64,000 bases of DNA from Ferruginibacter sp050611725 (GCF_050611725.1 NZ_JBODJB010000001.1:1116001-1180000), one strand, 5' to 3'. Counted from the first letter of the stretch, positions 32,982 through 42,344 are shown. Notes: a model not told the origin generated them from the letters alone. Translations and numbers: made by a program.

Positions 32982-34502
32982 CTACGTGGTAATTGCCTTT
33001 TTGAAAAATTTGCCTACTATAGGTAGCTGTACAAATTCCTTTCTTTCTACAAGCGAAATAAACCAAACATAGATCAACAAGAGGAATGATGCAGCAATAA
33101 GATTGAAAGCAAGGCTACTCCAAACTGCGGTAAGGCCTTTGTGAATGAAAAATAAGAGAACAACAATCACCAGATAAGCCAGTAATTTTTTCCAGGCATA
33201 GGGAATGCGATAATTTTTTTGTCCCCATACAAAAGAAATAATCATCATGCTGCCATAACAGAAAAAAGTAGCCCATGCACAAGCCATATAGCTATACCGG
33301 GAAATAAAAATATAATTAATAGCAATGGTTATACTTGCGCCTATCAATGTGATCCATGCGCCTGCCATGGTTTTGTGTGATAATTTGTACCAGATGGATA
33401 AATTATAATAGATACCAAGAAACATATTGGCCAAAAGCAATATCGGTACTACGGCAAGCCCTTCCCAGTATTTGGGGCCGATGAAATGTTTCCAAATTGG
33501 CATAAAAAGACTTACTACCAAAAACATAACGGTTATCACTAACACAAAAAACTTCATCACTCTGGCATAAGTGCGTTGAGGGTTTTGTCCTTCTGCCTGT
33601 TTAAAAAAGAAAGGTTCGGCTCCCATTCTGAATGCCTGAATAAAAAGCGTTATCAGAATAGATAATTTATAGCATGCATTGTAAATACCAACCTGATGCT
33701 CTCTTGCAAATGTATCACCGGGCAACCACCAAACCAGCATCAGTCTGTCGAAAGTTTCGTTGATCATACCACCCATACCGGCTACAACTAACGGCAAAGA
33801 GTACAACATCATTTGCTTCCATAATTTCACATTGAATTGGAGACGTATCTTTTTTATTTCTGAAGAAAGCAGGAGTAATGTGAATGCCGACTGTATAAGA
33901 TTTGCCAAAACTACATATACAATGGGGTTGGTGGTCGTGTTATAGAAAATCGATACCCAACTTGAAGGGTTATTTTGTATTTGAGTTGAACAATAACTGA
34001 TAAAAAACCAGGTAAAGAAAATGTTCAATAAGATGCTGGTAATTCGTATAAATGCAAACTTTCTTGGCCGTCCATCGGCACGAAGCCTAGCAAATGGAAT
34101 GGTGCTTAATGCATCCAATGCGATAATAAGAATACTCAATTGCAATAACGACGGGAAATCAGTCAGACCGGTTATCTTTCCCAGAAAAGGTTGGCAGAAC
34201 CACAGAATAACAGAAAAAAATATTGTTGAGAAGATCAGTGACAATGCTGTCGTGCTATAAATACTTTCTTTGTTTTCTTCTTTGGATGCAAATCTGAAAT
34301 AAGCCGTTTCAAAACCATAGGTAAAAATGATGTTTAGAATAGGGATCAAGGAATAAATGATGCCCATCTTGCCAAAATCGTCTGTTTTTATAGCAGCGTT
34401 ATATGTTAAATAGGGTGTAAGCAGATAATTGATAAACCGGGCGGCGATAGAACTGGCTCCATACCATATAGTTTGACCGGCTAATTTTTTTATACTGCTC
34501 AA
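32982..34502 (-). CDS. Polysaccharide flippase (Wzx/MATE-like, MOP superfamily)
   Basis: The 506-residue integral membrane protein has 12 to 14 predicted membrane helices and opens with KKLAGQTIWYGASSIAARFINYLLTPYLT, typical of oligosaccharide flippases of the polysaccharide biosynthesis family. Such proteins move lipid-linked sugar units across the inner membrane. No glycosyltransferases surround it, so the substrate is not indicated. In Bacteroidota similar stand-alone flippase genes are common. Confidence 0.88.
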   Translation of the reverse strand: MSSIKKLAGQTIWYGASSIAARFINYLLTPYLTYNAAIKTDDFGKMGIIYSLIPILNIIFTYGFETAYFRFASKEENKESIYSTTALSLIFSTIFFSVILWFCQPFLGKITGLTDFPSLLQLSILIIALDALSTIPFARLRADGRPRKFAFIRITSILLNIFFTWFFISYCSTQIQNNPSSWVSIFYNTTTNPIVYVVLANLIQSAFTLLLLSSEIKKIRLQFNVKLWKQMMLYSLPLVVAGMGGMINETFDRLMLVWWLPGDTFAREHQVGIYNACYKLSILITLFIQAFRMGAEPFFFKQAEGQNPQRTYARVMKFFVLVITVMFLVVSLFMPIWKHFIGPKYWEGLAVVPILLLANMFLGIYYNLSIWYKLSHKTMAGAWITLIGASITIAINYIFISRYSYMACAWATFFCYGSMMIISFVWGQKNYRIPYAWKKLLAYLVIVVLLFFIHKGLTAVWSSLAFNLIAASFLLLIYVWFISLVERKEFVQLPIVGKFFKKAITT

Positions 34503-34612
34503 GTATTTCGTAATTTTAAACTCAAATTTAAAGGCATTTTTGTTTATTTACTATTATTTGTAGGTGCCTGCAACTCTTTAACCCTATTATCAGTCTTATA
34601 AAAAAATTAATT

Positions 34613-35254
34613 ATGAAAAAATCTATTATTATTTGCTTGCTTTTTTTAGGAGCATACAGCATTACAAACGCACAATCTACTACTGCACAGGTTGAATATA
34701 ACAAAGTGAGTCAGGCCGGAATTGTCAATGAATTACCATTTGACCCTGGTATAACCGAAGATGCGATCGTTAATAAAATGAAATCTTTAGGCTATAGCGG
34801 AAAAAGCAGTAAAGGTTTTATTGTTTTTAAAGCAGTAAAGCTGGCAGAATTAGGTGCAGATACTTATGATATGTACTACAAGATCGAAAGAAAAAGCAAA
34901 AAAGAAAAAGACAAATCAACCGTATCGTTGTTATTGACAAAAGGCTATGAGAATTTTGCAAATGAAACATCTGATCCGGCCTTGTTTGCCAATGCTAAAA
35001 CATTTTTAAACGGCTTGACAGAAGTGGTTGCAGCAGCCGATCTTGAAAGACAAATTGAAGAACAGGAAGCAGTCGCCAAAAAAGCACAAAAAAAATATAA
35101 TAACTCAGTAGATGATGGTGCAGATCTTGAAAAAAAGAAGCGTCAAATAGAACAGGATATTGCTGATAATATTAAAGATCAGGCGAACAAAAAAGCAGAA
35201 GCTGCTACTCAGCAACAAATATTAGAAACATTAAAGGCAAAACGTAAAAATTAA
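34613..35254 (+). CDS. Exported protein with C-terminal coiled coil, unknown function
   Basis: The 213-residue protein has a signal peptide (1-20, ending ITNAQ), a compact mixed domain (about 25-135, with AIVNKMKSLGYSGKSSKGFIVFK), and a strongly charged coiled coil (about 140-210, rich in Lys, Glu, Ala and Gln: LERQIEEQEAVAKKAQKK). It should act in the periplasm. I recognise no family beyond this layout. It has its own terminator and no operon partner. Confidence 0.75.
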   Translation: MKKSIIICLLFLGAYSITNAQSTTAQVEYNKVSQAGIVNELPFDPGITEDAIVNKMKSLGYSGKSSKGFIVFKAVKLAELGADTYDMYYKIERKSKKEKDKSTVSLLLTKGYENFANETSDPALFANAKTFLNGLTEVVAAADLERQIEEQEAVAKKAQKKYNNSVDDGADLEKKKRQIEQDIADNIKDQANKKAEAATQQQILETLKAKRKN

Positions 35255-35273
35255 GATTTTCGGATTTTATTTT

Positions 35274-35307
35274 TAAAGGTGTAGTTCAACAACTACACCT
35301 TTTTTAA
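35274..35307. terminator. Bidirectional terminator
   Basis: AAAGGTGTAGTT and AACTACACCTTT form a 12-bp stem over a 4-nt loop with A and T flanks. It ends the plus-strand coiled-coil gene and the minus-strand diheme gene, whose stop is at 35304. Confidence 0.9.
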
Positions 35308-36389
35308 TGCTTGTCAATAAATACAGGTGAATTATTGATCGGGGAAGAAAATCTGGCGTCGTGTGTCATTGCTGAATCGGTGAGTGTATGCAAAAATGCG
35401 ATCAGATCAACTCTATTGCTTGGAGTAACGATTATTTTTTTTGCTTTCAATACAGGATCAATATTTTTTAAATTGACAATATCTAATGTATTGTAGTGCT
35501 CTATTATTTTACTGAAATTGATAAAGCGGCCATCATGCATATAAGGTTGTGACAATGCAATGTTGCGTAAGCTGGGTGTTTTGAATTTTAAGGAATCTTC
35601 CGGCTTGTTGGTTATTTTCATCTGACCATAATCTTTTAAAGAGTTATTGATTGGTAACCCTATATTGTGAAAAGCATTATCGGTGAACAACGGTTCTTTA
35701 TGACATGTGTTACAGTTTGATTTAAAAAATTCGTAACCCGCCTGTTCGCTTGCAGAGAAATTTGCCTCGCCGTTTTTTACTTTATCGTATTTACTGTTGT
35801 ACGATTGAATGCTGCCGGTGAATTGTGCAAGCGCTTTCAATACTCTTTGTGTATTAATAATCGTATCGCCGAATGTTTTTGAAAAAAGATCAACATACAC
35901 TTTATCTCTTCTCAGTTTATACAAAACATTTTCAAGCGTTTCACCCATTTCGTTTTCAGCTGTAATAGGGGCGATGGGTTGCACTTCAATATGATTGATG
36001 CCACCATCCCAATGCAACTCCCTCATCCAGGCTAAATTGAAAAGTACAGGTGCATTACGGGTTGTAAGCGAATTGTTGATGCCATGACTAAGATTATGAT
36101 CGAAAGAAGAGAACCCGGCAAATTGCTGATGGCAGGTAGCACAAGCAGTGCTTCCATCACGGCTTAAGATGCCATCATAAAATAATTTTCTACCTAATTG
36201 AAAACCTTCTTCAGTAACAGGGTTATTTTCAAAAATATCAAACGTAGGTTTTGGCCATCCTTTCGGAATGTATAAACCTATGGTGTGTTGTTTTTGTAAA
36301 GATGAAACCTTACTGCTTTTGCATGCATCTATGATCAACACAAAAAACATCGATGCACAAAAAACTAATATTGTAATTCGTTTTATCAA
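35304..36389 (-). CDS. Diheme cytochrome c peroxidase/MauG-family lipoprotein (MbnH-like)
   Basis: The 361-residue protein carries two c-type heme motifs, CATCH (about 82-86) and CNTCH near the middle, in the spacing of the bacterial CCP/MauG family. The N-terminal hydrophobic segment ends with IIDAC, a weak lipobox, so it is probably periplasmic and anchored. The gene start overlaps by 4 bp the end of an MbnP-family gene. In methanotrophs MbnH is the diheme partner that oxidises a tryptophan of MbnP to kynurenine for copper binding, so the same pair function is inferred here. A plain peroxidase role is the alternative. Confidence 0.85.
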   Translation of the reverse strand: MIKRITILVFCASMFFVLIIDACKSSKVSSLQKQHTIGLYIPKGWPKPTFDIFENNPVTEEGFQLGRKLFYDGILSRDGSTACATCHQQFAGFSSFDHNLSHGINNSLTTRNAPVLFNLAWMRELHWDGGINHIEVQPIAPITAENEMGETLENVLYKLRRDKVYVDLFSKTFGDTIINTQRVLKALAQFTGSIQSYNSKYDKVKNGEANFSASEQAGYEFFKSNCNTCHKEPLFTDNAFHNIGLPINNSLKDYGQMKITNKPEDSLKFKTPSLRNIALSQPYMHDGRFINFSKIIEHYNTLDIVNLKNIDPVLKAKKIIVTPSNRVDLIAFLHTLTDSAMTHDARFSSPINNSPVFIDKH

Positions 36390-37180
36390 AAGGAATATAT
36401 AGAATGAATTATTTTAGTGCAACTAAATATCTGACTAAAGTTGTCGGCAATTTTTTTTGCTTCAATTCCTTCTGAAGTACAAATGGGTATTTCACTTATT
36501 TTAAATGACTTTCCGTTTTCCCAAAATTTACGCAGATCTGCTTCAAAAATTAATTCCGTATTTGTATTTTCCGTTACTTCAAGTGAGGATAAATTAAATG
36601 TTACTCGGCGTAGTGTATTATTAAGCCCCTGAAACCCGCCGATATGATATTCGAATTTATTATCGGCCATCTTGCTTTGTGGAGAGGTGCCTTCTACTTT
36701 GAACATAATGTAGCCGCTATTCCATGTCCAGAACATACCATTTAAAGGATCCAATGCACCCGTTTGTGCACCGGAAATATTTTTAATGCTATCTACACCA
36801 ATTAAAAAAGAAACAGACTTGTAAGTGCCGGATTTTAATGCAAATGAAAAACGATTCGATTTAGGAACAGTATTTTCTTCTGCCACCGAAATTAAATGGT
36901 AGCTATCTTTTTCTGAAATCACTTTGCCTTTTGTAGTAGTGAATGTGAGATTGCTGATGTAATATTTTAGTTTGGTAATAGTGTACTGTTCTTCATATAC
37001 AACATCATCTTCTTTGTATTGATTAATGTATTGCTCAGATCCTAATATAATTGGTTTGTCCCGAACCACATTTGTAAAGAAGATTTCTATATTATGCGGT
37101 GCTTCGTTTGCACTTGTGCTTGGCAACTTATGGCAGGATGCAAAAACTATAACCATAAAGAGTAAGCTAAGTAACCTCAT
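36386..37180 (-). CDS. MbnP-family copper-binding-type lipoprotein
   Basis: The 264-residue lipoprotein (lipobox VFASC, Cys at about 16) has the MbnP hallmark GALDPLNGMFWTWNSGYIMFKVEG-like region (the two tryptophans at about 151 and 153) and a downstream HIGGF segment. MbnP proteins are periplasmic, and a modified Trp contributes to copper binding after action of the diheme partner MbnH. The stop overlaps the diheme gene start (ATGA), so the two are translationally coupled. No TonB receptor or methanobactin biosynthesis gene is in the window, so a general copper-handling role is more likely than chalkophore uptake. Confidence 0.85.
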   Translation of the reverse strand: MRLLSLLFMVIVFASCHKLPSTSANEAPHNIEIFFTNVVRDKPIILGSEQYINQYKEDDVVYEEQYTITKLKYYISNLTFTTTKGKVISEKDSYHLISVAEENTVPKSNRFSFALKSGTYKSVSFLIGVDSIKNISGAQTGALDPLNGMFWTWNSGYIMFKVEGTSPQSKMADNKFEYHIGGFQGLNNTLRRVTFNLSSLEVTENTNTELIFEADLRKFWENGKSFKISEIPICTSEGIEAKKIADNFSQIFSCTKIIHSIYSF

Positions 37181-37184
37181 ATTG

Positions 37185-37577
37185 TTATAGTTTAATTTTC
37201 TTACGGTTTTGTTTGATCTCTCCTTTTTTCTTTTTGCTATCCAGTGTTTTTTCTTTTACGGCTTTGGGCACTTTGGTTGCTTTTCTTTTTTTAGGAATGA
37301 TAAGGGCTTTAGTAACCAGTTCATTCATTTTTTTAATAACCTGTGCTTTATTCCCCAATTGGCTTCTTTCTGTCTGACTTTTGATCAATAAACAGCCATC
37401 CGCATTAATTCTGTTGGATAATTTCTCCTGTAAACGCAGTTTTTGTTCATCAGTAACTAATGAAGACGCATTAATATCCCAATAACCCTCCACCATGGTC
37501 TCCACCTTATTTACATTCTGACCACCCTTTCCACCACTTCTGGCAGTTTTAAATCTTATTTCTAACGAGATATCCAT
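37185..37577 (-). CDS. arfB: Alternative ribosome-rescue peptidyl-tRNA hydrolase ArfB
   Basis: The 130-residue protein releases peptides from ribosomes stalled on non-stop mRNA. The catalytic GGQ is at 18-20 in TARSGGKGGQNVNKVET, and the C-terminal tail is Lys/Arg-rich (KKKGEIKQNRKKIKL), which enters the mRNA channel. I start at the ATG at 37577; the longer frame from TTG 37592 overlaps the TAAATTTG -7 promoter box. The leader would be nearly absent. The MbnP-family gene follows after 4 bases. Confidence 0.92.
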   Translation of the reverse strand: MDISLEIRFKTARSGGKGGQNVNKVETMVEGYWDINASSLVTDEQKLRLQEKLSNRINADGCLLIKSQTERSQLGNKAQVIKKMNELVTKALIIPKKRKATKVPKAVKEKTLDSKKKKGEIKQNRKKIKL

Positions 37578-37692
37578 AACCAAATTTAGCAATATTCGCT
37601 ATTTCAGTGCGTTAAAAGCCTGATGTTTAGTATCTTTAATTTTAATAAAAGCAAAAAAAGCCACATTTTTGCAAGGACGTTAATAAGTATTG

Positions 37693-38451
37693 ATGACAAA
37701 AGGTATATACAATTCATTAGTAGAGCGGAAAAGAACAGGCAAAAAATCGTTTGCCGTACTAATTGACCCCGATAAGGTGAACAGTACCAATATGGAACAA
37801 CTGATCGATCTGTCTGTTTCAGCGAAGGTCGATTACTTTTTGGTAGGCGGTAGCTTGGTTATCTCTACTTATTTAGATGAATGTTTACAATTGATCAAAC
37901 GCAGTTGTAATATCCCAACAATATTATTTCCCGGAAGCCCGTCGCAGGTAAGTAAGTATGCAGATGCATTATTGTACCTGTCGCTTATCAGCGGACGTAA
38001 CCCTGAATTACTCATCGGTCAGCATGTAGTATCAGCGCCATTTGTAAAAAAGAGCGGACTGGAAATTATGCCAACCGGTTATATGGTGGTAGATGGCGGA
38101 GCACCAACAACCGTTTCTTACATTTCTAATGCAAGCCCTTTACCTGCCGACAAAAATGATATAGCTATGTGTACAGCCATGGCCGGCGAAATGCTGGGCA
38201 TGAAATTAATTTATATGGATGCCGGTAGCGGAGCCAAACGAGCTATCCCCGAAAGCATGATACAAAAAGTAGCACAGTCTATAGAAGTGCCTTTAATTAT
38301 TGGTGGTGGTATCATCGAACCCGAAAAAGCTTACCTCAATTGCAAGGCCGGTGCCGATGTAATTGTTGTTGGTAACGCTATTGAAAAAGATGCTTCTCTT
38401 ATTAAAGAAATGGCTGCTGCGGTACATAGTGTACCGGTGAACGTTGGGTAG
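37693..38451 (+). CDS. Geranylgeranylglyceryl/heptaprenylglyceryl phosphate synthase family protein
   Basis: The 252-residue TIM-barrel protein has FAVLIDPDK near the N-terminus, VDYFLVGGSL, the LFPGSPSQVS loop, YMDAGSGA and the phosphate-binding IIGGGI and VVGNAIE motifs. It belongs to group II GGGP synthases, which join sn-glycerol-1-phosphate to a polyprenyl diphosphate. Homologues are common in Bacteroidota although the organism does not make archaeal membranes; the natural product there is unsettled. ATG 37693 follows a TTG that the longer frame uses. Confidence 0.93.
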   Translation: MTKGIYNSLVERKRTGKKSFAVLIDPDKVNSTNMEQLIDLSVSAKVDYFLVGGSLVISTYLDECLQLIKRSCNIPTILFPGSPSQVSKYADALLYLSLISGRNPELLIGQHVVSAPFVKKSGLEIMPTGYMVVDGGAPTTVSYISNASPLPADKNDIAMCTAMAGEMLGMKLIYMDAGSGAKRAIPESMIQKVAQSIEVPLIIGGGIIEPEKAYLNCKAGADVIVVGNAIEKDASLIKEMAAAVHSVPVNVG

Positions 38452-38455
38452 ATTT

Positions 38456-38515
38456 TTTTGAATACCAGCTTCAGTTTTTCATGGCGTCATCGTTGCGTCG
38501 CAATCCTTTCATCTT
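38456..38515 (+). repeat. Dispersed intergenic repeat, copy 2
   Basis: Starting five bases after the GGGP synthase stop, TTTTTTTGAATACCAGC through TCGCAATCCTTTCATC matches copy 1 almost exactly in its second half. It is followed by TAGTACTACTATT, a word also seen near copy 3. Confidence 0.8.
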
Positions 38516-38570
38516 TAGTACTACTATTTAACTTTTCTCTAAACGTATAAGGTGTATAAGAAGTGTCGCC

Positions 38571-38578
38571 TATATTTG
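38571..38578 (+). promoter_or_regulatory. -7 promoter box of the orphan gene at 38603
   Basis: TATATTTG is a perfect TAnnTTTG box, 24 bases before the ATG. No clear -33 element is visible. Confidence 0.6.
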
Positions 38579-38602
38579 TGTTATACATAATTGAGATACA
38601 AT

Positions 38603-38980
38603 ATGTCAATTTTCAAAAAATTATTTGGAAAAAAATCGATTGAGTTGAGCAACTTTATTGATAATAATGAATCTGAGCAAGCAGTTATTATTTACTTCGA
38701 CTATAAAAAAGATAATTTAGAACCACTCCATTCATTGGAAAAACAGTTGGAGAAAATAATCAATGATACTATGGTTGGGGAATATGATGGGCACGAAATC
38801 CGCACAGATTATAATGATGGAATACTTTATATGTATGGACCCAATGCGGAAGTTCTATATAAAACAATAAAACCGATATTGGAAGCAACAGATTTTATGA
38901 TCGGCGCTACTGCAAATATTCGTTTCGGTCCGCCAAGTGCAGGGGTAAAAGAAATAGAAGTTAGAATAGGAGAAGATTAA
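38603..38980 (+). CDS. Orphan cytosolic protein
   Basis: The 125-residue product starts MSIFKKLFGKK and has an alternating beta/alpha pattern with a central acidic region (DYNDGILYMYGPNAE) and the ending ATANIRFGPPSAGVKEIEV. There is no signal peptide or membrane segment. I do not recognise the family. The chosen ATG (38603) follows a TTG that the longer frame uses. It is preceded by the dispersed repeat and followed by the LytTR genes on the other strand. Confidence 0.75.
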   Translation: MSIFKKLFGKKSIELSNFIDNNESEQAVIIYFDYKKDNLEPLHSLEKQLEKIINDTMVGEYDGHEIRTDYNDGILYMYGPNAEVLYKTIKPILEATDFMIGATANIRFGPPSAGVKEIEVRIGED

Positions 38981-39057
38981 TCATATCCTTCTGCATGTTC
39001 GGTGAAGACACCAACCTCGAGGGAAATATTCAATCTACAATATTCCATATTAAATAC

Positions 39058-39786
39058 CTACAAACTCATCATCTCTTTAAACTTCACCGCCTGTCTTCTA
39101 CTCACTTCAACTTTTTCACCGCCTTGTAAGTCTAAAAGAAGTCCGCCATTAAAATAAGGTTCGATCTTTTCGATCATTCGCATATTCACAATATGCTTAC
39201 GGTTGGCACGGAAAAATATTTTTTCATCCAAACGTTCTTCCAAAGCGTTTAAAGATTTTAAGATGAGCGGTTTGTTACCTGCAAAGAAAACTTTTGCGTA
39301 GTTACCAACGCTTTCGAATAAACGCACTTCAGATAGTTTTACAAACCAGCAACGTTCGCCATCTTTCACAAAAACCTGATCGTTTTCGCTCAGCATACCA
39401 CGACCAAAAGCTTGTTGTGCAGCCAGTTCTTTTTCTTCTGCCAGTTTTAATTTATGTAGAGCATCACCCAATCTTTTAGGTTCAATGGGTTTCATTAAAT
39501 AATCCAACGCATTTACTTCAAAAGCTTTTAAAGCATATTCATCATAGGCCGTAGTAAAGATCACATGCGGAGCTTTATCCAATTCCATCAGCATATCAAA
39601 GCCGGTCTTACCGGGCATTTGAATATCCAGGAAAATAAGATCCGGGTTTAGGTTGTCTATCTTTTCAATACCCTCAGCAGCATTTGCAGCTTCGTCTATC
39701 ACTTCAATTTCAGGAAAATCCTGCAATAGTTTTCTTAATTCATTTCTTGCAAGTCTTTCGTCATCGATAATAATTGCTTTTGGCAT
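39058..39786 (-). CDS. LytTR-family response regulator
   Basis: The 242-residue regulator has a receiver domain with Asp8/Asp9, phospho-acceptor Asp54 (FLDIQMPG) and the switch Lys in MKPI, then a LytTR DNA-binding domain (about 140-242, with RANRKHIVNMRMIEKIEPY and VEVSRRQAVKFKEMM). It pairs with the LytS-like kinase gene 11 bases upstream. Such pairs in Bacteroidota often control envelope or exopolysaccharide genes; the target is not indicated here. Confidence 0.95.
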   Translation of the reverse strand: MPKAIIIDDERLARNELRKLLQDFPEIEVIDEAANAAEGIEKIDNLNPDLIFLDIQMPGKTGFDMLMELDKAPHVIFTTAYDEYALKAFEVNALDYLMKPIEPKRLGDALHKLKLAEEKELAAQQAFGRGMLSENDQVFVKDGERCWFVKLSEVRLFESVGNYAKVFFAGNKPLILKSLNALEERLDEKIFFRANRKHIVNMRMIEKIEPYFNGGLLLDLQGGEKVEVSRRQAVKFKEMMSL

Positions 39787-39797
39787 AACACTATATT

Positions 39798-40847
39798 TTA
39801 TAAAATATTTTTTGGCATAATGATCCTCGATTCAACAGTATCTGCATCTAAATTCTTAATATCAAAAGTAGCTTTACCCTGGTATAAAAGATTCAATCTG
39901 TTTTGAGTGCTCTTTACACCAAATCCGTCTTCACTTATCAAAGTACTCAATTGTCCGGAGTTTTGCACTACCAATTCGTGGTGATCATTTACAAAATCGG
40001 AGATCACTTTTATTTTTCCACCGTTTATTTTTTTGCTGATGCCGTGTTTGATCGCATTCTCAACCAGTGTTTGCAACATCATCGGGGGTACAGGTTGCTC
40101 CAATGTGTTTTCGTCAATATCTAATTCAATGGTGAGTCTTTCTTCAAAACGCATTTTTTCCAGCGCAAGATAATCTTTCACAATATTCAACTCTCTCACC
40201 AAAGGAACGGTCTCCAATTTCTCCGCATGCATGCTGCTGCGTAAAATATTACTTAACTCAGTAATGGCATTTCTGGCACGTTGAGGATTTTCATCTACCA
40301 ATGCCCTGATACTATTTAATGCATTAAAAATAAAATGCGGATTGATATGCGATTTGATCGTCTTCAATTCCAGTTCTTTTACCAGCGATTGAAGTTTCAA
40401 CGTATCTACCTGCTGTTTGCGGTTACGTTCCACATAATGGTAAGTATAGTAAATGAGGTTCCAGATAAACAAAATAAAAAAACTGTTAATAATACTTCTT
40501 ATCAGTTCATTCAACAAAGAGATACTTGGATCCACATATCCTCTCAAGCCAAACAATTTTTCAGCTCCTACATCAGCACAGGCATAGATGATCGAAAAAA
40601 CGATGGTGATCAGAATAAATGAAATGATCTGATTACGGATGGGTTTTTCTAAAAATTTATAATGTTTGATCACAATTCTCATAAGGTGAGTTGAAAGCAA
40701 ACCCAGCACAACACTGATGAGTATGATCAGGTAAAAATGCTCTACTTTACGAATAGAGAGGGTAAGATAGAAGAATACGGTAATAGCGGCATTTAGCCCC
40801 CATCCGCCCAATTGGCACATCCAGTATCTCGATAATTGCTTAAACAT
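39798..40847 (-). CDS. LytS-type sensor histidine kinase (HisKA_7TM-like, His_kinase family)
   Basis: The 349-residue kinase has four predicted membrane helices in its first ~150 residues, a short coiled coil, and the cytoplasmic kinase core with the phospho-accepting His in SHINPHFIFNALNSI and an ATP-binding region (LVENAIKHGISKK, GFGVKSTQNRL). I start at ATG 40847; the longer frame to 40973 runs across the promoter. It forms a two-gene operon with the LytTR regulator. Confidence 0.93.
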   Translation of the reverse strand: MFKQLSRYWMCQLGGWGLNAAITVFFYLTLSIRKVEHFYLIILISVVLGLLSTHLMRIVIKHYKFLEKPIRNQIISFILITIVFSIIYACADVGAEKLFGLRGYVDPSISLLNELIRSIINSFFILFIWNLIYYTYHYVERNRKQQVDTLKLQSLVKELELKTIKSHINPHFIFNALNSIRALVDENPQRARNAITELSNILRSSMHAEKLETVPLVRELNIVKDYLALEKMRFEERLTIELDIDENTLEQPVPPMMLQTLVENAIKHGISKKINGGKIKVISDFVNDHHELVVQNSGQLSTLISEDGFGVKSTQNRLNLLYQGKATFDIKNLDADTVESRIIMPKNIL

Positions 40848-40853
40848 TGTACA

Positions 40854-40884
40854 CAAATTTACAGTTAGCCAACTTAAATGCAAC
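40854..40884 (-). promoter_or_regulatory. Promoter of the LytS/LytTR operon
   Basis: On the minus strand, GTTG (-33 like) lies 19 bp upstream of TAAATTTG, which ends 6 bases before the chosen ATG. It fits the Bacteroidota consensus and confirms the shorter start. Confidence 0.6.
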
Positions 40885-41027
40885 CCTTGCATATGATTAG
40901 TGGCGAAATGCTGTGCTGGGAGGCGATATATCAGATTTTTTTTGTCCGTGCAACCATTATTGTCACGAATCAATCTTAATATAATCCTGATAAGCTATTA
41001 TATAACTAACAATCAAAATTTACGAGG

Positions 41028-42317
41028 ATGTCATTCAATTTATTAGATGCTGCAAAAGGGTTAATTACCAACGATTTGATAAGTAAAGCAAGTGCTTTTT
41101 TAGGTGAAAGTGAAACTGGAATAGCAAAAGCATTTAGCGGTATTTTGCCTGCATTGATAACAGGCATTACAGAAAAAGCTTCAAATAACGGCGGTGCCAA
41201 TACTGTTTCTAATTTGGCATTGCAAGCGAATAGTGCCGATTTTGTTGGAAATATAAACGGCTTTTTTGAGAATGATAGTGGAGGCGGATTACTGAATAAA
41301 GGAGCCCGATTATTGGCTGGATTGTTTGATGAACATAAAACCAATACGCTTACGAATATCATTGCAAATTTCTCTGGAATAAAAAAATCTTCATCAACTT
41401 CTTTACTAAGTATGGTTACTCCTGTAGTTTTGGGGCTTTTGGGTAAGCAAGCTGCAGCAGATCATTTGAACGGAAGTGGACTGGCATCTCTTTTGAAAGA
41501 ACAAAAAGGAAACCTGCTAAAAGCCTTGCCTTCCGGGTTGAACTTGGGAGATCTTTTCAGCGGAGCAACTAGTAACTTAAATCATTCGACCGATCGTGTA
41601 AAATATGCTGCTTTAGAAACCCACGAAAAAACTGAGACCGGATTAAAATGGTTGCTTCCTTTATTATTGTTGGCATTGGCACTTCTGACGGCGTTGTTTT
41701 TTTTAGGAAAAGGATCTAATAAGGGGAGCGAAGCGGCCAATGAACTTGATTCAGTAAGGTCTAGAACAGAAGACTCTGCTGACGCTTATAAAAATAGCAC
41801 TTCCGGAAGACTAGATACACTAACGCAGGAGTGGTTATATGATTCAGGTAAACAAATAACGATCGACCTTCCTAATAACACAGGCAAGTTGCTGGTTGGT
41901 GAAAACTCTACCGAAAATAAATTGTTTAAATTTTTGATGAACACCAATGCAAAAATTGATACAATAAAAGGTAATTGGTTTGAGTTAACGAATGTTCATT
42001 TTAAATCAGGCGGAACTCAATTAGATTCGACCTCGATGGCACAACTTGGAAATATTGTTGCCATTATAAAAGCTTTTCCGACAGCAGAATTTAAGCTGGG
42101 AGGTTATACAGATAATTCAGGAGATTCTCTAGCAAATGTTCAATTGTCTCAAAAAAGAGCAGATGCCGTAGCTACTCAGCTAAAAAAAATGGGAACATCG
42201 GCTACAGCTATTACAGGGGCTGAAGGCTATGGCCCTCAGATACCCATAGCAGATAATACAACACCAGAAGGCAGGGCACAAAACCGTCGTGTGGCTGTAA
42301 GGGTTAAAGCAAAATAG
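41028..42317 (+). CDS. DUF937-OmpA domain membrane protein
   Basis: The 429-residue protein has an N-terminal DUF937-like region (about 1-190: LLDAAKGLITNDLISKASAFLGE, SLLSMVTPVVLGLLGKQ) then one membrane helix (about 208-226, LKWLLPLLLLALALLTALFF), and a C-terminal OmpA peptidoglycan-binding domain (about 310-429: NVHFKSGGTQLDSTS, LGGYTDNSGD, LSQKRADAVATQLKKMG, PEGRAQNRRVAVRV). The OmpA part should bind peptidoglycan from the periplasmic side; the DUF937 role is unknown. It has no signal peptide. Confidence 0.9.
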   Translation: MSFNLLDAAKGLITNDLISKASAFLGESETGIAKAFSGILPALITGITEKASNNGGANTVSNLALQANSADFVGNINGFFENDSGGGLLNKGARLLAGLFDEHKTNTLTNIIANFSGIKKSSSTSLLSMVTPVVLGLLGKQAAADHLNGSGLASLLKEQKGNLLKALPSGLNLGDLFSGATSNLNHSTDRVKYAALETHEKTETGLKWLLPLLLLALALLTALFFLGKGSNKGSEAANELDSVRSRTEDSADAYKNSTSGRLDTLTQEWLYDSGKQITIDLPNNTGKLLVGENSTENKLFKFLMNTNAKIDTIKGNWFELTNVHFKSGGTQLDSTSMAQLGNIVAIIKAFPTAEFKLGGYTDNSGDSLANVQLSQKRADAVATQLKKMGTSATAITGAEGYGPQIPIADNTTPEGRAQNRRVAVRVKAK

Positions 42318-42344
42318 TTTTAGTTTTTAGGTTGGAATTGTTAC

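Noticed and set aside
41006..41362. 118-residue antisense frame over the DUF937 region
   Set aside because: Composition reflects the complement of the Ala/Gly/Leu-rich sense gene; no start context or promoter.
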